In this document: positions 1 to 11,471 of the stretch, in pieces | How positions within the stretch are numbered: the stretch's first letter is position 1 | How the letters are laid out: each line of letters starts with the position of its first letter | Source: Cymodocea nodosa | Taxonomy: Eukaryota; Streptophyta; Magnoliopsida; Alismatales; Cymodoceaceae | Direction of reading: 5' to 3' | Assembly: GCA_036874045.1 (NCBI GenBank) | Contig: CM072341.1 | Coordinates: forward strand, 3,422,501 to 3,486,500 | DNA: 64,000 nt | The notes under the pieces: generated by a model | Seen by the model: the letters and a program-made list of their open reading frames with translations, nothing else | The model's database searches: none | What the model was told of the DNA's origin: nothing | Position numbers and translations under genes: made by a program

Positions 1-1108
1 TATATTTCAAATTTTCTTTAATCATCAGTCCTAGATCTCTGAAAGATTTCCTGCAAAATAAACTTTCTCGTCCAAAAATTTTTCATCAGTGTAATAAGAA
101 GTCATTACTTTAATGTTAACTAAGCGAGTAACACAAGTATATATATATAACTTAATGTTTCTAACTTAACGAGTCCCTCATGTGCCATTCCACGTGACAA
201 GTACTGTAGTTAACTCAACGAACTAAGTCTGTGGTGTTATGCTAACTCAATGAACCAACTTAACCTTTCTTTCGGAAGGTTAAACAATAACTCACCGAAA
301 ACAGTTTAAGTTTCGGATAGTTACGAATGTAAGTCACCGAAAAACTCTTTATATTATAAAACTAGTGAGACACGTGTCAAGACCTGAAAACATGACTTAA
401 GTTACCTTTTAGATAGTTACGACTGTAAGTCTCCAAAAAAAAAAACTCTAACTCATTGATTCAATAATAAACAAATGTTTTTATAATAAGAATTTTACCA
501 CGTGCAAAAATAACAACTTAAGTTTATAACACTAACCTAATGTGTTGCCTTAGTGTTCAATATAGCAACTCAACGCGTTTAGTTATGTTAACTTAACGAG
601 TTAAACATGTGCACCTCATGTGATACAATACAACATTCGTAACTTATAATTTCACCACGTGTATAACACTAACTTAACGAGTTCGTCTCTTCTTTTACTC
701 ACTAACTTAACGAGTTATCACGTGCCTATTTTAATCTTTAAGCCTCTAACTTAACGAGTTCTCACATGACCTCTATACAAACAAAACTCTAACTTAATGA
801 GTTGTCTAAACATGCACTGTTCATGATACAGAAGATATAACTTTAAAGCATATTATGCTTTTCAATAAAAACACACGTTAACTTAACGTTTAGCTAAATG
901 AGAAATTAATGGAATGAAATGACTAGTTATTAACTTCAAATCCAATACAGACAAGTATTTATATGAGTAAGCTTTTTCTGTATTAATTGATGATTTTAAT
1001 TTCTTTTCACAAGCAATAGTAATTAAGTAAATATGATTATTTTCATTCAGCACACATCATCAAAACAAAAATACTCAACAATCTCCCCCTTTTTGATGAT
1101 GACAAAAT
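1..1108 (-). repeat. Copia-Y 3' LTR and polypurine tract, cut by window edge
   Basis: Positions 1-1080 are LTR-Y on the minus strand: read along the element it begins TGTTGAGTATTTTTG at 1080 and matches the complete LTR-Y copy at 21,159-22,986. Just inside it, 1081-1094 reads as CAAAAAGGGGGAGAT on the minus strand, the copia-type polypurine tract used to prime plus-strand DNA. The left end lies outside the window. About 25 bp of internal sequence remain before gypsy A begins at 1109. The LTR carries many TAACTTAACGAGTT-like palindromic motifs and CACGTG boxes. Family assignment is by sequence identity to the other Y copies. Confidence 0.85.
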
Positions 1109-2414
1109 GTTTGGTTTTCCCAACACTTCACTAGAAAAACTTAAATTTGTTACTTCTGTTTTTACTTAGTTAATTTATCTTTATGCCTATTCTTTCTTTT
1201 AGAAGTAAACAAACAACCTTTAATACAATTTAGATATTAATTCCAATTTGTACTTTAACTACAAGTACACAGTGTCTATTGTATCAGTGTGCAAGTATAG
1301 GTCGATCCCATAGGGAATTGCTGAAGAACTTGAGAACTGTTCGTTTGTTACAAATCAAATTTATATATTCAATAAGCTCTCCGTTGACTTACAGTTAACT
1401 CAACGGACTAAGTTCGTTGAGTTATGGCTAACTGAACGGACTATCCTCGTGGACTTAAGTTAACTCCACGAGCCTATCTCTTCTTTATAATACTGCTATT
1501 TATAGAGGAATTCGGCCAACCATTGGGCGATTCCACAGATTGTAAATAACATCAATTAAGCTCTTTAATGCTAGTTAACATTGGATTTATCATTAAGCAA
1601 TACTAACATTCAGATGATTCAAATAGTAACCATTAAAATCTTTAAGTCTTTTGTACGAACCAATTTCAGTAAACTATAAAATTAAAACTAACATAAAACA
1701 ATCACAAAACTGATACATATAACATTAATCACGATACAACACAAACAATACAACACTCAAATACAGCATACAAACAAAGATAAATTGTTTTTGGTATTTT
1801 TGTTTTGATGTGAATATGGAAATGAGCGAAAGGTGAAATGTAAAGTAATTTCACTTGACAGTAAATACTTCCGACACTACTTGCAACGCGATTACACCAC
1901 TGAAAATTAAACCACTTACAATTTTGTCTCCTCTCCTTATAGAATCACGAGTCCAGAATTGCAAGATGATCTCCTCTTCAGTATACAGGCATCAACCTGA
2001 AGCCAAGGCTAAAAGCTTTACGATCTCCTGAAATATGAGTCGGCGCTTGGTGAAAATGGCTTCCCTTCCCGCGACGCGATCACTCCTCACAGTGGTTGTT
2101 AGGCATTGTGTTTGGCTTGGAATCGACCCAACATCAGGCAAGTATCCTCACAGACCTCCGATGGTTGGTGATTATGGTGGTGATGGTGGTTGGTGCGGTA
2201 CTTCAGATAATTGCGACGCTCATCCTCCTCTACACACACTGTCCATCCATCGATCACTCATTGATCACACCTTCTTCTTTTTTATATTTCTTCAGTAGTA
2301 ACTGCTTTTACTTGAATGATCAGTTGGATTTCCTTCATTCATATCAACGGCGATGATTTCTTTTCATTGTGTGATTGAATTCCTACGTGATACGTGCAAA
2401 CGTGGTTTTTCCTT
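1109..2414 (-). repeat. LTR-Z, minus orientation, partial (gypsy A left end)
   Basis: The left edge TGTTTGGTTTTCCCAACAC is the reverse complement of the LTR-Z 3' edge (compare 45,650-45,681). Similarity runs to about 2414, after which the sequence switches to gypsy internal sequence matching 37,078 onward in copy B, but on the opposite strand to the LTR. It carries the antisense ORF starting at 2035 that is shared by the LTR-Z copies. About 1.3 kb of a roughly 2.1 kb LTR is present. Confidence 0.8.
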
Positions 2415-3457
2415 CAGATAAAAAATATTGGTTTTACCGAAACATAGTATCGGTTCAATCGAAAGAAAAAATAAAAAATAAATATTTAGGTCTGGCCGAA
2501 GCATAGTATTGGATAAACCTGTAAAAAAATAGAAAAATTATTCTCTATAATATTTTTATTATTATAATTACTTGTACGGGGGAGTCCGTTGAGTTACGCT
2601 TAACTCAACGAGGTTACTTTGTTGAGTCTTTATTTAGTCAACGAGCTTATTCCGTTGAGTTAACTGTAACTCAACGGAGTACTATAGCTAACACCTAAAA
2701 TTAGAAAAACACCAGAAGGAAGTAGATGAATTTTGGCATAGACATTAAATTGTATTGTTCATCTACTTGTGTAAAATTGTATGATGTACTTGTAATGTAA
2801 TTGATTCATATTAATGAATATAATTTTTCAGATGCAATTTTCATACGTTTTTGGATGTGAAATGAATGGAATTTATTGAATATTATGTAATTTGTGACCT
2901 TTATGAATATGTAACAGATTTACAATTTGCTGAATGACAGGATAATTGCTTAAAAATTTATGCATGTTATAAGGTAAAATGTAAATTCTGCATAACCTAA
3001 AATGACCTGCAAGTTAAATCTTTATATAATGTTCAGATTTAAATATATTTTAATCAAAATGAGGCATTAATGACATAGATTTAACTTTATTACAGTTAGT
3101 AGAATGACAAAGAAAAAAAATAGAATAGAAAACTTACGAGAGTGAAACTTAGATGTTGCCAAGTGTTAACTTAACGAAGTAAGTCTATTGAGTTAACCGT
3201 AACTCCACGAGGTCAGTAATATAATATAAGGTCACTCCGTTGAGTTATCTGTAACTCAATGAAGTTAGTCCGTGGAGTTAGCAAAAGTAACCGACTGTGT
3301 TCTGTTGAGTAATCTGTAACTCAACAAGGTTAGTTCGTGGATTAAGCTAAACGGTTATTCTTCTAACCACAAACGAAACTTCGTCGGTTTAGCGGTTACC
3401 AAAATTTGAAATTAGTAGTGGTACACGTACCCATATAAACAGGAACCACGATGCACG
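2415..3457 (+). other. Gypsy A internal spacer: ORF3 tail and palindrome array
   Basis: 2415-2690 matches the gap between integrase and ORF3 in copy B (37,078-37,340). From about 2700 the sequence matches the extreme 3' end of ORF3 and the gap before the gag/F-box block (39,655 onward in B). The segment holds a perfect hairpin at 2651-2678: arms TCCGTTGAGTTA and TAACTCAACGGA with a 4-nt loop. Further GAGTTA/TAACTC pairs lie at 3160-3360. No complete gene is present. Confidence 0.65.
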
Positions 3458-3649
3458 TTGCAAGCCACGTTCTTGCAACGAGATTTATTCACTTTGTGGA
3501 TGCGCAGTATATATATGAAACAGAATATTATTTACGAGTTACCAGCACTTTTAAAAGAAAGGAGAAAGCGTTGGAGGAACTGGAAGGAGAAACAGCTGAT
3601 TCAACTTCATCCAACAACAAATATTTATAGAATGGAAAGCTTCAGACTG
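3458..3649 (+). other. Leader exon upstream of gag intron (copy A)
   Basis: This short conserved block ends in ATGGAAAGCTTCAGACTG at 3649, immediately before a GTATGT donor. The same block is found in B (40,385-40,627) and C (55,110-55,304). It encodes a short basic stretch (LPALLKERRKRWRNWKEKQ) in one frame, and an ATG near its end opens into the six residues MESFRL. In copy B this ATG leads without interruption into the F-box. It looks like the 5' exon of the F-box transcript; whether the basic stretch is translated is unknown. Confidence 0.6.
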
Positions 3650-5201
3650 GTATGTAATTAATCTTATGCTATTTATTTATGAGCACATGGACTCGTTCTC
3701 TAAGTACTAAACGATTAGTAAGAACACCTACCTAGGAATTTTCATTGCAGAGGAGTACTGAAAAATTTTCTGAACTGAACTTTAACGAAATTCTTTGGGG
3801 TGTAGCTAACCTTTATTTAAAAGAGAACGTAGAGATGGCTGCTCCAGTAGAAAAACCATTAGGAGAGATTCTGTATCCTGAATTAATTGATGAATATTCA
3901 TGTATTCGATTGCCAAACTTTGAGGGAGATAGGTTTGAACTGAAATCTAATTATATTAGTCAATTGCCACATTTTCATGGATTAGAAAGAGAGGATGCCT
4001 ATTATTTCCTTAGAGAATTTAACGAAGTTTGTCAAATGATGAGAATGCCGAACATGAGTAAAGATGCTATTAAACTTAGATATATCCCTTTTGCTTTAAA
4101 AGATACAGCTAAGAGATGGTTATATACTCTGTCGCCTGATTCAATTTCTACATGGACTGAATTTTGCTCTGTTTTTCTAGAAAAATACTATCCAACACAT
4201 CAAACGATTAAAAAGAAGAAAGAAATATTAATGTGTAGCCAAAAACAGGGTGAATCATTCTGGAAATATTTTGAAAGATTTAAAGATTTACTGACTCAAT
4301 GTCCATATCATGCAATGAGTAAAGCACAATTAATAGGCATAATTTATGAAGGCATAGATGTTTCAACGAAATCTTTATTAGAATCTACTTGTCAAAATGG
4401 ATTTTTAAAATTATGTTGTGAAGAAGCATGGGCTTATTTAGAAAATTTTGCAAAAAGAACTGCATAGTGGGAAAATTCGGCTGAAGCTATTGCAGATAAA
4501 AGATTATTGCCAAGAGAAATGCATGAAATAGATTCCAATACTATGCTTGAGGTGAAATTAAATGAATTAACAAAGAAAATAGAATAGTTATCATTAAATC
4601 AAAAGCTAGCAGAAAAGAATCCAAACATAAATGACTTAGATATTATTTATGCTAGAAACCAGAGAGATAACTTGGGAAATTCTTATAATCCTAATTGGAG
4701 AAATCACCCGAATTTATCTTGGAGAAACAACAATTTCTAGGGAGGAGAAAATATAAATGAGAAGAACATAAGTTATGAAGTATTAATTGAACAAGGAGCT
4801 AGAATAAAGAAATTAGAAAAGATAATCCAACAAGTAAACAATTGTTTAGAATTTATATTTGAAAATGCTACAAATCAAAATCAGAAGAGAAATATATCAC
4901 TTAGACAGAAGGAACCAATGGAAGTTAGACCTACTAGAGGATTGCCAATATAAGCTATACTTAATCCTATCAATAGAACGGTTAATGAAATTGATACCTC
5001 TTCTGGAAGTTCAGCTGAATGAAGCAGCATATCTGAAGCAACTATCTGTATGTATATATGTTTTATTTTAAGTTAATAATATCATAGAGTTAATTTTTAA
5101 CTCAACAAACTTAGTTCGTTGAGTTATGCCTTAACTCCACGAGGGTGTGCAGTAGTTATGTTAATTTTTGTCTCTGCTAAATTTTTGTTTTTATTTTACA
5201 G
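3650..5201 (+). other. Candidate GT-AG intron containing gag (copy A)
   Basis: The segment starts GTATGT at 3650 and ends TTTTATTTTACAG at 5201, with a pyrimidine-rich run before the AG. It is 1,552 bp long. Copy C has the equivalent segment at 53,556-55,109 (1,554 bp). Copy B lacks it exactly: at 40,627/40,628 the two flanks abut with no extra or missing base. That pattern is what a retained versus spliced intron would give. The gag frame starts about 30 bp inside the donor, so an unspliced RNA would present gag and a spliced RNA would present the F-box protein. The intron also holds GAGTTA/TAACTC motifs near 5090-5145. Confidence 0.75.
3679..5071 (+). pseudogene. gag: Athila-like gag (copy A)
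   Basis: Retrotransposon gag, the structural protein that forms the virus-like particle. The frame opens at ATG 3679, just after the intron donor, by comparison with copy C (MSTWTRSPSTKR). It contains the plant Ty3 gag domain: 'LPHFHGLEREDAYYFLREF', 'AKRWLYTLSPDSISTWTEF' and 'QKQGESFWKYFERFKDLL' follow in the usual order. After that comes a helical region and the Athila-typical 'NWRNHPNLSW' motif near 4695-4723. No zinc knuckle is seen in this ORF; a CCHC motif occurs instead in the leader ORF of copy B. It is broken, with a handful of breaks. The unusual point is its position, downstream of pol and inside an intron. Confidence 0.8.
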
Positions 5202-5210
5202 AATCGACAA

Positions 5211-6350
5211 ATGGAATTAATGCAATTACCGTTGGATGCACTAAGGGAAATACTAAGTAACTTGTCAGCTAAAGATCTGTGCAGGCTATGTTGTGTATCA
5301 AAGGAAATTAAAGACTGTATTGAAGAAAAATAGTTTTAGAGATTACAAGCTGCAAAAATGACTAAGATTAGAGATGGATTCATATGGAGGTCATTTAATC
5401 GTAGTTCAAATACTCATGAATATCTGGCTATGGAAGAAACTACTGGAATTCCACCCAATGCATTAGAAGGAATGAGTCATATTATGGGGATAGATGAAGG
5501 ATTAATCATATACAAGACGAGACCAAGGTATGCAAGTTTATCATTACCTGATATTTTGATAAGAAATCCTATAACAGGAGAAGAATGTAATATAGGAAGA
5601 CCTAATATATTTGAAGCACCAACTGAAAATTGTGGGTCAGCTTTAATATTTTCTAATAAGAATTCTGCAATTCCTGAAAAATTATATTATTGGAGACCTA
5701 CAGGAAATTGGGGTGAAGATTTATGCTTAAGTGTGTATAATTTTCTAAACAGATCTTGGAATGAAAACATTATAATATATCTAGGACAGAAATCATTAAT
5801 TAACCAAACACATGTCATACTTGATGGTTATATCTATTTAGTCACGGAGATATCAATGGCGTATAGATCTGATTTATACATAGTGAGCATAGACAGTTAT
5901 GATGATTACATAGAAATTTTACCTGTACCGAGTGAAATAGCTAAACCACCATTTGCAGAATTTAATGAAATTCAAATAGGAATGTGGTATAATGAAGAAG
6001 ATGATCCTACTTTATGTCTGATAAGATGGTGGGATGAACTGATGAAATTTCAAATATAGATTATAGAAGACATGAATGAATGGAAGTGGGAAGAGGAGTA
6101 TATTGAAATAGATGTAGAAATAGAAACTGCTACATTACCCTTGAACCAAAAATGATCCCTTTCTGCATTACATATCATTAATGGTAATACACTCGTATTT
6201 GGAATTTATAAAATATTGCATGTTTACAAATTAAAAAGGAACAAGAAATGCATTAAAATAGAATTAATAGCAAGAAAAACTATGCCTAAAAAGTTTGCTT
6301 GGATTGATACATTTATTCCATTTGTTTCTACTTTTAAATCATGTTCTTAA
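5211..6350 (+). pseudogene. F-box protein carried by gypsy element (copy A)
   Basis: The N-terminus 'MELMQLPLDALREILSNLS' followed by 'AKDLCRLCCVSKEIKDCI' fits the F-box motif (LP-x-DLL-x-E-I/V-L-x-x-L, then a VSKxW-like end), which in plants docks to SKP1/ASK proteins in SCF ubiquitin ligases. The rest resembles an F-box-associated domain: 'DILIRNPITGEE' near the middle is the usual 'xNPxTGE' signature, and later parts include 'VSIDSYDDYIEILPVP' and 'LIRWWDELMKFQI'. It sits directly after the gag intron and before the 3' untranslated region. It is broken, with several breaks. Homologues at 40,610 and 52,408 show it is a fixed part of the family. The F-box call is confident; the substrate is unknown. 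Confidence 0.8.
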
Positions 6351-6386
6351 GCTGTGATTTTGTGTGTTTAACGTGTGTATTCTGCA

Positions 6387-6417
<31 letters not shown>

Positions 6418-8084
6418 CAAACAAAACAAAATATCAATCCAGTTTGTTGGTATCTGTTCTGGGAAACCAACTGACTTGCTTGTGAGCCACCAAAGGCATA
6501 GGAGCCTGGGTTCCACACAAGACACTGATTTATTAATATCTGTTAAATGTTATTTTGTTTTGTATTCTGTGTTTATCTAGGAATGAAAAGTTTTTCAGAA
6601 TCAAAAATCGGAATATGCAGAAAAAGATACAAATGGAACAAGGTATGTAACCAATTACTTATCCTGAATTTTAAATCAAACAAAACTTTATTCATGCCTA
6701 CTACAATTACTGTACTTATTGTCAAATCTTTTACATTGAAGACAATGCAAAATGTAGGTATAGGGGAGAGGTAATTAAAGTAACAACCATGTAAGTTTGT
6801 TAATTAAAGGAATTAAAATGGTACTGCAAAGTTTTGAGGAAATTGAAAATTTTTATGAACTTGCTGTAACTATCTGATAATTGAGACTGTAAAATTTTTA
6901 TAAACTGCTTGAATGTTATATTTAGAAGGCTATAGAAGATGCTATAGAATTTATTATTTATGTAAATCTAAACATAGTATCTTATGATTTTTCTGAATTT
7001 CATGAGTTTAACAGTTTCACGATTTTACAATGAAATCAGAATATTTAATGCTTAATCAGAAAATTATCTGAAGTCATGAAGGAGTTGAGATGTGAATTCT
7101 AGATTAAATGAAACACATATGATGAAAGATATATTTACTTTAACTGATTGAACTTGTAGAATGATTTATGTGTAGATCTTATTAAACTACAAATAAAGTA
7201 TGAGCTTATTGTTTTGGATTCATATTTTTAGTAAATGATAGAAGTAGGATTATATGAGATTGGTGTTTTACTACATCTGTATTAATGAAATACGTGCATA
7301 TACAGTATGTGATTAATGCTTTGTTTTGTGTGTGCATTTATTTTTAGAAAAAAAAAAGAAAAAAAAAACTTTGAGAGTTTATTGACTTGTTTGATCACGA
7401 GCCTTTTGTACTTGAGCAAATAGGTATGTAAGGATTGTTGACCTGAAAAAGGATTCTGAAAATCTGGCAACCTAAGATCCTGATCAGATCTGGGATTGTT
7501 GACTGAAAGCTCGTTACATGGGTACATTAGAAAGCTCTTGTATGATTCAAGCTTGTCAAATTAACTTTTAAAGTACACAAAAAAAAAGAAAAAAAAAAAA
7601 CATATACTGTTTTGAAAAGATACAAGTGTTTTGTGAAATACAAATATCTTATGAATCGAGTATATTTTCTGTTATCTAGAATTGCTAAAATATGAATCTG
7701 GAATTGACTTTTGAAGTTGTTTAATGGAAATACAATTCTTTATTCTACTTGTCTTAATCAGATTGAATTGGATTGTACTTTGATTCGTATGTTGTTGAAA
7801 TTTCTTCTAGAAAACTTATTGGAAAATTGAGGATTACAGATGATGAAAAGAAGAACAAACGATAATATAATTAACACCTATATGAAGATGATATACTTTG
7901 TATGTAATTTACATATATTCTAAATATCTTTGCAAGTTGATTACTGAAACATATAAAATATATGTTTATGCTAAACAGAAGAAAAAAAACAAAAGGGGAA
8001 GAATTAATTCTAGCACTTTTTGAAAGACCAATTAATTAGATCTTAGTTTGCTAAGGGACTAGCAAAATTTAGGTATGGGGGAAG
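6351..8084 (+). other. Gypsy A 3' untranslated region with two polypurine tracts
   Basis: This 1.7 kb segment carries no convincing gene. It is conserved in B (41,774-43,502) and C (50,422-52,407). It holds a poly-A run near 6391-6413, a first polypurine-like motif after a GACAATGCAAAATGTAGG context at 6741-6770, and the true 3' polypurine tract TATGGGGGAAG at 8074-8084, which directly abuts the LTR. Small ORFs on the opposite strand near 7282-7527 recur in the other copies but show no recognisable domain. Confidence 0.7.
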
Positions 8085-9957
8085 TGTTTAGAATGAAAAA
8101 GTGCATATTATTAACGGTTAAATGATGGTTAATTGCATAATATTTAGCTTATCATATGAGAATTAAGCCATTATGTTATAATTGCACTGTTATATGCTTT
8201 AATTGAAGAATCTGCTTAATTTTGGGGAATTAATGTTAGTTTAGTATATTTATGAATTGTCGGTAAGTTGCAGGCTGTGAAATTCTTAAGTATCCGAATT
8301 TTCTGATATTTCGGATAGTTATGTTTAAATTGCCGAACAATTATGTTTAGAGAGAATATTTTATTTCCAGATGTACATGTGTTGAGATCTAGTAGATATA
8401 CTTAAGTTATAACTCGTTAGGTTAACATAACTGTACGCGTTGAGTTGCTATATTGAACACTAAGGCAACGCGTTAGGTTAGTGTTATAAACTTAAGTTGT
8501 TAATTTTTGCATGTGTTTTATAGTTAAATCAACGAAGAAAGTCCGTTGAGTTATCTGTAACTCCACAGACTATATATTTTCTAAAATGCCATTGTAGCGG
8601 TTGCAGGAACAGACAATTGGAAGGAAAAACCACGTTTGCACATATCACGCAGGAATTCAATCGCGTAGGGAGAAAGAAATCATCGCTGTTGATCTGAAGG
8701 AAGGAAATCCAACCGACCATTCAAGCAGAAGCAGTTACTACTGAAGAAATATAAAAGAAAAGAAGAAAAAAAGAAGAAGTGTGTGTGATCGATGGACGGC
8801 CAGTGTATACAAAGGAGGAGCACCGAGCTTTCTGCAAACAGTATCGGCGATTCTCCGAAGTATTACACCAACCATCGTTATCACCACCATAATCACCAAT
8901 CATCGGAGGTCTATGAGGATACTTGCCTGATGTCGGGTCGATTCCGTGCCAAACAAAGTGCCTAACAACCACTGTTAGGAGTGATCGCGTCGTGGGAAGG
9001 GAAGACATTTTCACCAAGTGTTGACTCATATTTCAGGAGATTATAAAGCTTTTAGCCTTGGCTTCGGGTTGATGCCTGTATGCTGAAGAGGAGATCATCT
9101 TGCAATTCTGGACTCACGATTCTATAGGGAGAGGAGACAGAATTGTAAGTGGTTTAATTTTCAGTGGTGTAATCACATTGCAAGTAGTGTCAGAAGTATT
9201 TACTGTCAAGTGAGATTACTTTACATTTCACCTTTCGCCCATTTCCATGTTCACATCAAAACAAAAATACCAAAAACAATTTATCTTTGTTTGTATGTTG
9301 TATTTGAGTGTTGTATTGTTTGTGTTGTATCGTGATTAATGTTGTATGTATCAGTTTTATGATTGTTTTATGTTAGTTTTAATTTTACAGTTTACTAAAA
9401 TTGGTTCGTACAAAAAAACTTAAAGATTTTAATGGTTAATGTTTGAATAATCTGAATGTTAGTATTGCTTAATGATAAATCCAATGTTAACTAGCATTAA
9501 AAAGCTTAATTGATGTTATTTACAATCTGTGGAATCACCCAATGGTTGGCCAAATTCCTTTGTAAACAGCAGTATTATAAAGAAGAGACAGGCTCGTGGA
9601 GTTAAATTAAGTCCACGAGGATAGTCCGTTGAGTTAGCCATAACTCAACGAACTTAATCCGTTGAGTTAACTATAACTCAACGGAGTACTTATTGAATAC
9701 AAATTTGAATTGTTCACAATCAAACATTTCTTAAATTCGTCAGCAATTCCCTGTGAGATCGACCTGTACTTGTACACTAATACAATAGACACTATGCACT
9801 TGCAGTTAAAGTACAAATTGGAATTAATATCTAAATTGTATTAAAGGTTGTTTGTTTACTTCTAAAAGAAAGAATAGGCATAAAGATAAATTAACTAAGT
9901 AAAAATAGAAGTAACAAATCCAAGTTTTTCTAGTGTAGTGCTGGGAAAACCCAAACA
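8085..9957 (+). repeat. LTR-Z, plus orientation (gypsy A 3' LTR)
   Basis: Starts TGTTTAGAATGAAAAAGTGC right after the polypurine tract and ends CCCAAACA at 9957, giving 1,873 bp. It contains a perfect hairpin at 9658-9685 (arms TCCGTTGAGTTA and TAACTCAACGGA, loop ACTA). Around 8410-8510 it carries a block ('GTTGAGTTGCTATATTGAAC', 'CTAAGGCAACGCGTTAGG') that is otherwise typical of LTR-Y. An antisense ORF of 102 codons (8721-9029) is shared with other Z copies. Confidence 0.85.
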
Positions 9958-10338
9958 CATACCCTAAGACTATTCCTTGTTTAACCATGAAGTGACATTT
10001 TTCCCAATTTAAAATCAGATTTTTTTCCACACAGCGTTTTAATATTTGGTCTAAATTGCTTAATCACACTTCATATGAGTTGCCATATGCAGTAAAATCA
10101 TCCATAAATATTTCTAAAGAATCTTCAGTCATTCCAGTAAATATGCCCTGCACACACCTTTGAAAGGTAGTTGACGCATTGCATAATCTGAATAGCATTC
10201 TTTTAAAAGCATAAGTTCTATTAGGACAGGTGAAAGTTGTTTTCTCTTGATCCTCTAATGCTACTGGAATTTGATTATACCCTGAATACCCATCTAGGAA
10301 ACAAAAATATTCTTGCCCTGCTAATCTTTCCAGCATTT
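9958..10338 (-). pseudogene. Gypsy RT fragment (minus strand)
   Basis: The sequence matches the reverse transcriptase region of copy C (59,515-59,890) on the same strand, including 'FTCPNRTYAFKRM' and the catalytic-type 'LEIFMDDFTAYG'. It is a short fragment without LTR or other gypsy parts attached. Its upstream side runs straight into copia sequence at about 10,339, so one reading frame (10,064-10,519) crosses from copia into gypsy. It is a rearranged fossil. Confidence 0.75.
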
Positions 10339-11471
10339 TATATCCTTTATCTTGTAATTGATTTACACTAATAAAATTAAAACCCAAGTTATCAACTAAC
10401 AAAACATCTAAAATAATTATGAAGTTAGTAACTCTAACTTTGCCAACACCAAGAATTTTACTTTTCTCTAAATTTCCAAATGTAACAGTTCCTTGTTTAC
10501 ATTCTTCAATTATCTTCAAACAATTCTTTTCTACCTATCATATGACTTGAGGCTCTACTATCCATCACCCATTTCGACTTTATTACCTATAGAAAAGGTA
10601 AAATCACATTTCTTGGAACCTAGATCCATTTGGGTCTAGAAATGTTAGAAGAACTACAAACTGAAATAATAGTGCTACCCATAGGAACTCATTTTTGAAT
10701 AGTTTTAATTTTTTTCTTCCAAATTAATTTTGGTTCTAAGTTACTAAAACTATTTTTCCTTTTATAATGAGTCTTAAATATATTATTTATATTATTAGGG
10801 TTATTTAACTATTTCTTATAATTTTTATAATAACTAGAATAATTAAAACTTCTATTTTTAGACTTACCATAAGAACTAAACTTCTTGAAATTATAAAATT
10901 TCTTTTTAGATTTATAATTATTCATTTTAGCATTATTAGATTTAATAAATTTGGTCTTTGTTTTTTCAACAGTTTTAGTATGAGGATTAAAACCTAATCC
11001 AATTTTATTTTTAACAAGAAACTAGGTTCTTTCTAATTTATCTAGTGTTGTCTTACTAGTTACCCATTTTATTAGATTCTTATTAGCCTTAACTAAGTTT
11101 TCTTCAAGATTCTTATTTTTTGATTTCATATTTACAATTTCAGACATGGCTTCCTTATATAATCCAGAAATTAAATCTAACTTAGAAGAAAACTTTCTAA
11201 CATCTCTAGATAATTCAATAATAGAAATATTTAGATTTTTATTTTCAGAAACTTGTTTCTTTAATTCTAGATTTAAGTCATCAGATTGATCATGCAGAGA
11301 TTTATTTAATTCTTCTAACTTAGAGATTTGAGATTTATAAGATTTTTCTTGTAATTTTAACTTCTGAAACTTTGAAGCTAATATGTTATATTCATGAAGA
11401 AGCTTAGTATCAATATTATCATTAGAAAAATCTTCTTCATGTTCAGAAAAACTTACCTTAAACGTGGATGC
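10339..11471 (-). pseudogene. Copia gag C-terminus and protease fragment
   Basis: Read on the minus strand from 11,460 downward, this gives a long Lys/Glu/Leu-rich coiled-coil stretch (KLQEKSYKSQISKLEELNK and following), then a basic region, then an aspartic protease-like 'WVMDSRASSHMIG' followed by a pre-integrase-like 'NLGFNFISVNQLQDKGYK'. This order is that of a Sirevirus-like copia polyprotein. It is broken, with many breaks, and directly touches an LTR-Y end on its right without a primer-binding site, so it is a rearranged remnant, probably of copia-Y. Confidence 0.65.

Larger units (their letters stand above)
1109..9957 (+). mobile_element. Gypsy element A (Athila-like, partial, with inverted LTRs)
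   Basis: A Ty3/gypsy Athila-like fossil built from an LTR-Z in minus orientation (1109-2414), an internal region on the plus strand (about 2415-8084) and a plus-strand LTR-Z (8085-9957). Only the 3' part of the internal region is recognisable: the tail of ORF3, the gag-bearing intron, the F-box gene and the 3' untranslated region with polypurine tract. No protease, RT or integrase is present. It is broken, with many breaks, and no matching target-site duplication was found (CAAAAT on the left, CATAC on the right). The opposite LTR orientations mean this is a rearranged copy, not a simple insertion. Confidence 0.8.

Noticed and set aside
7282-7527. Small antisense ORF in the gypsy 3' untranslated region, also at 42,722 and 51,266
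   Set aside because: Present in all copies but with no domain and a poly-Phe/Lys end from an A/T run. Conservation is no better than the surrounding untranslated sequence by eye.
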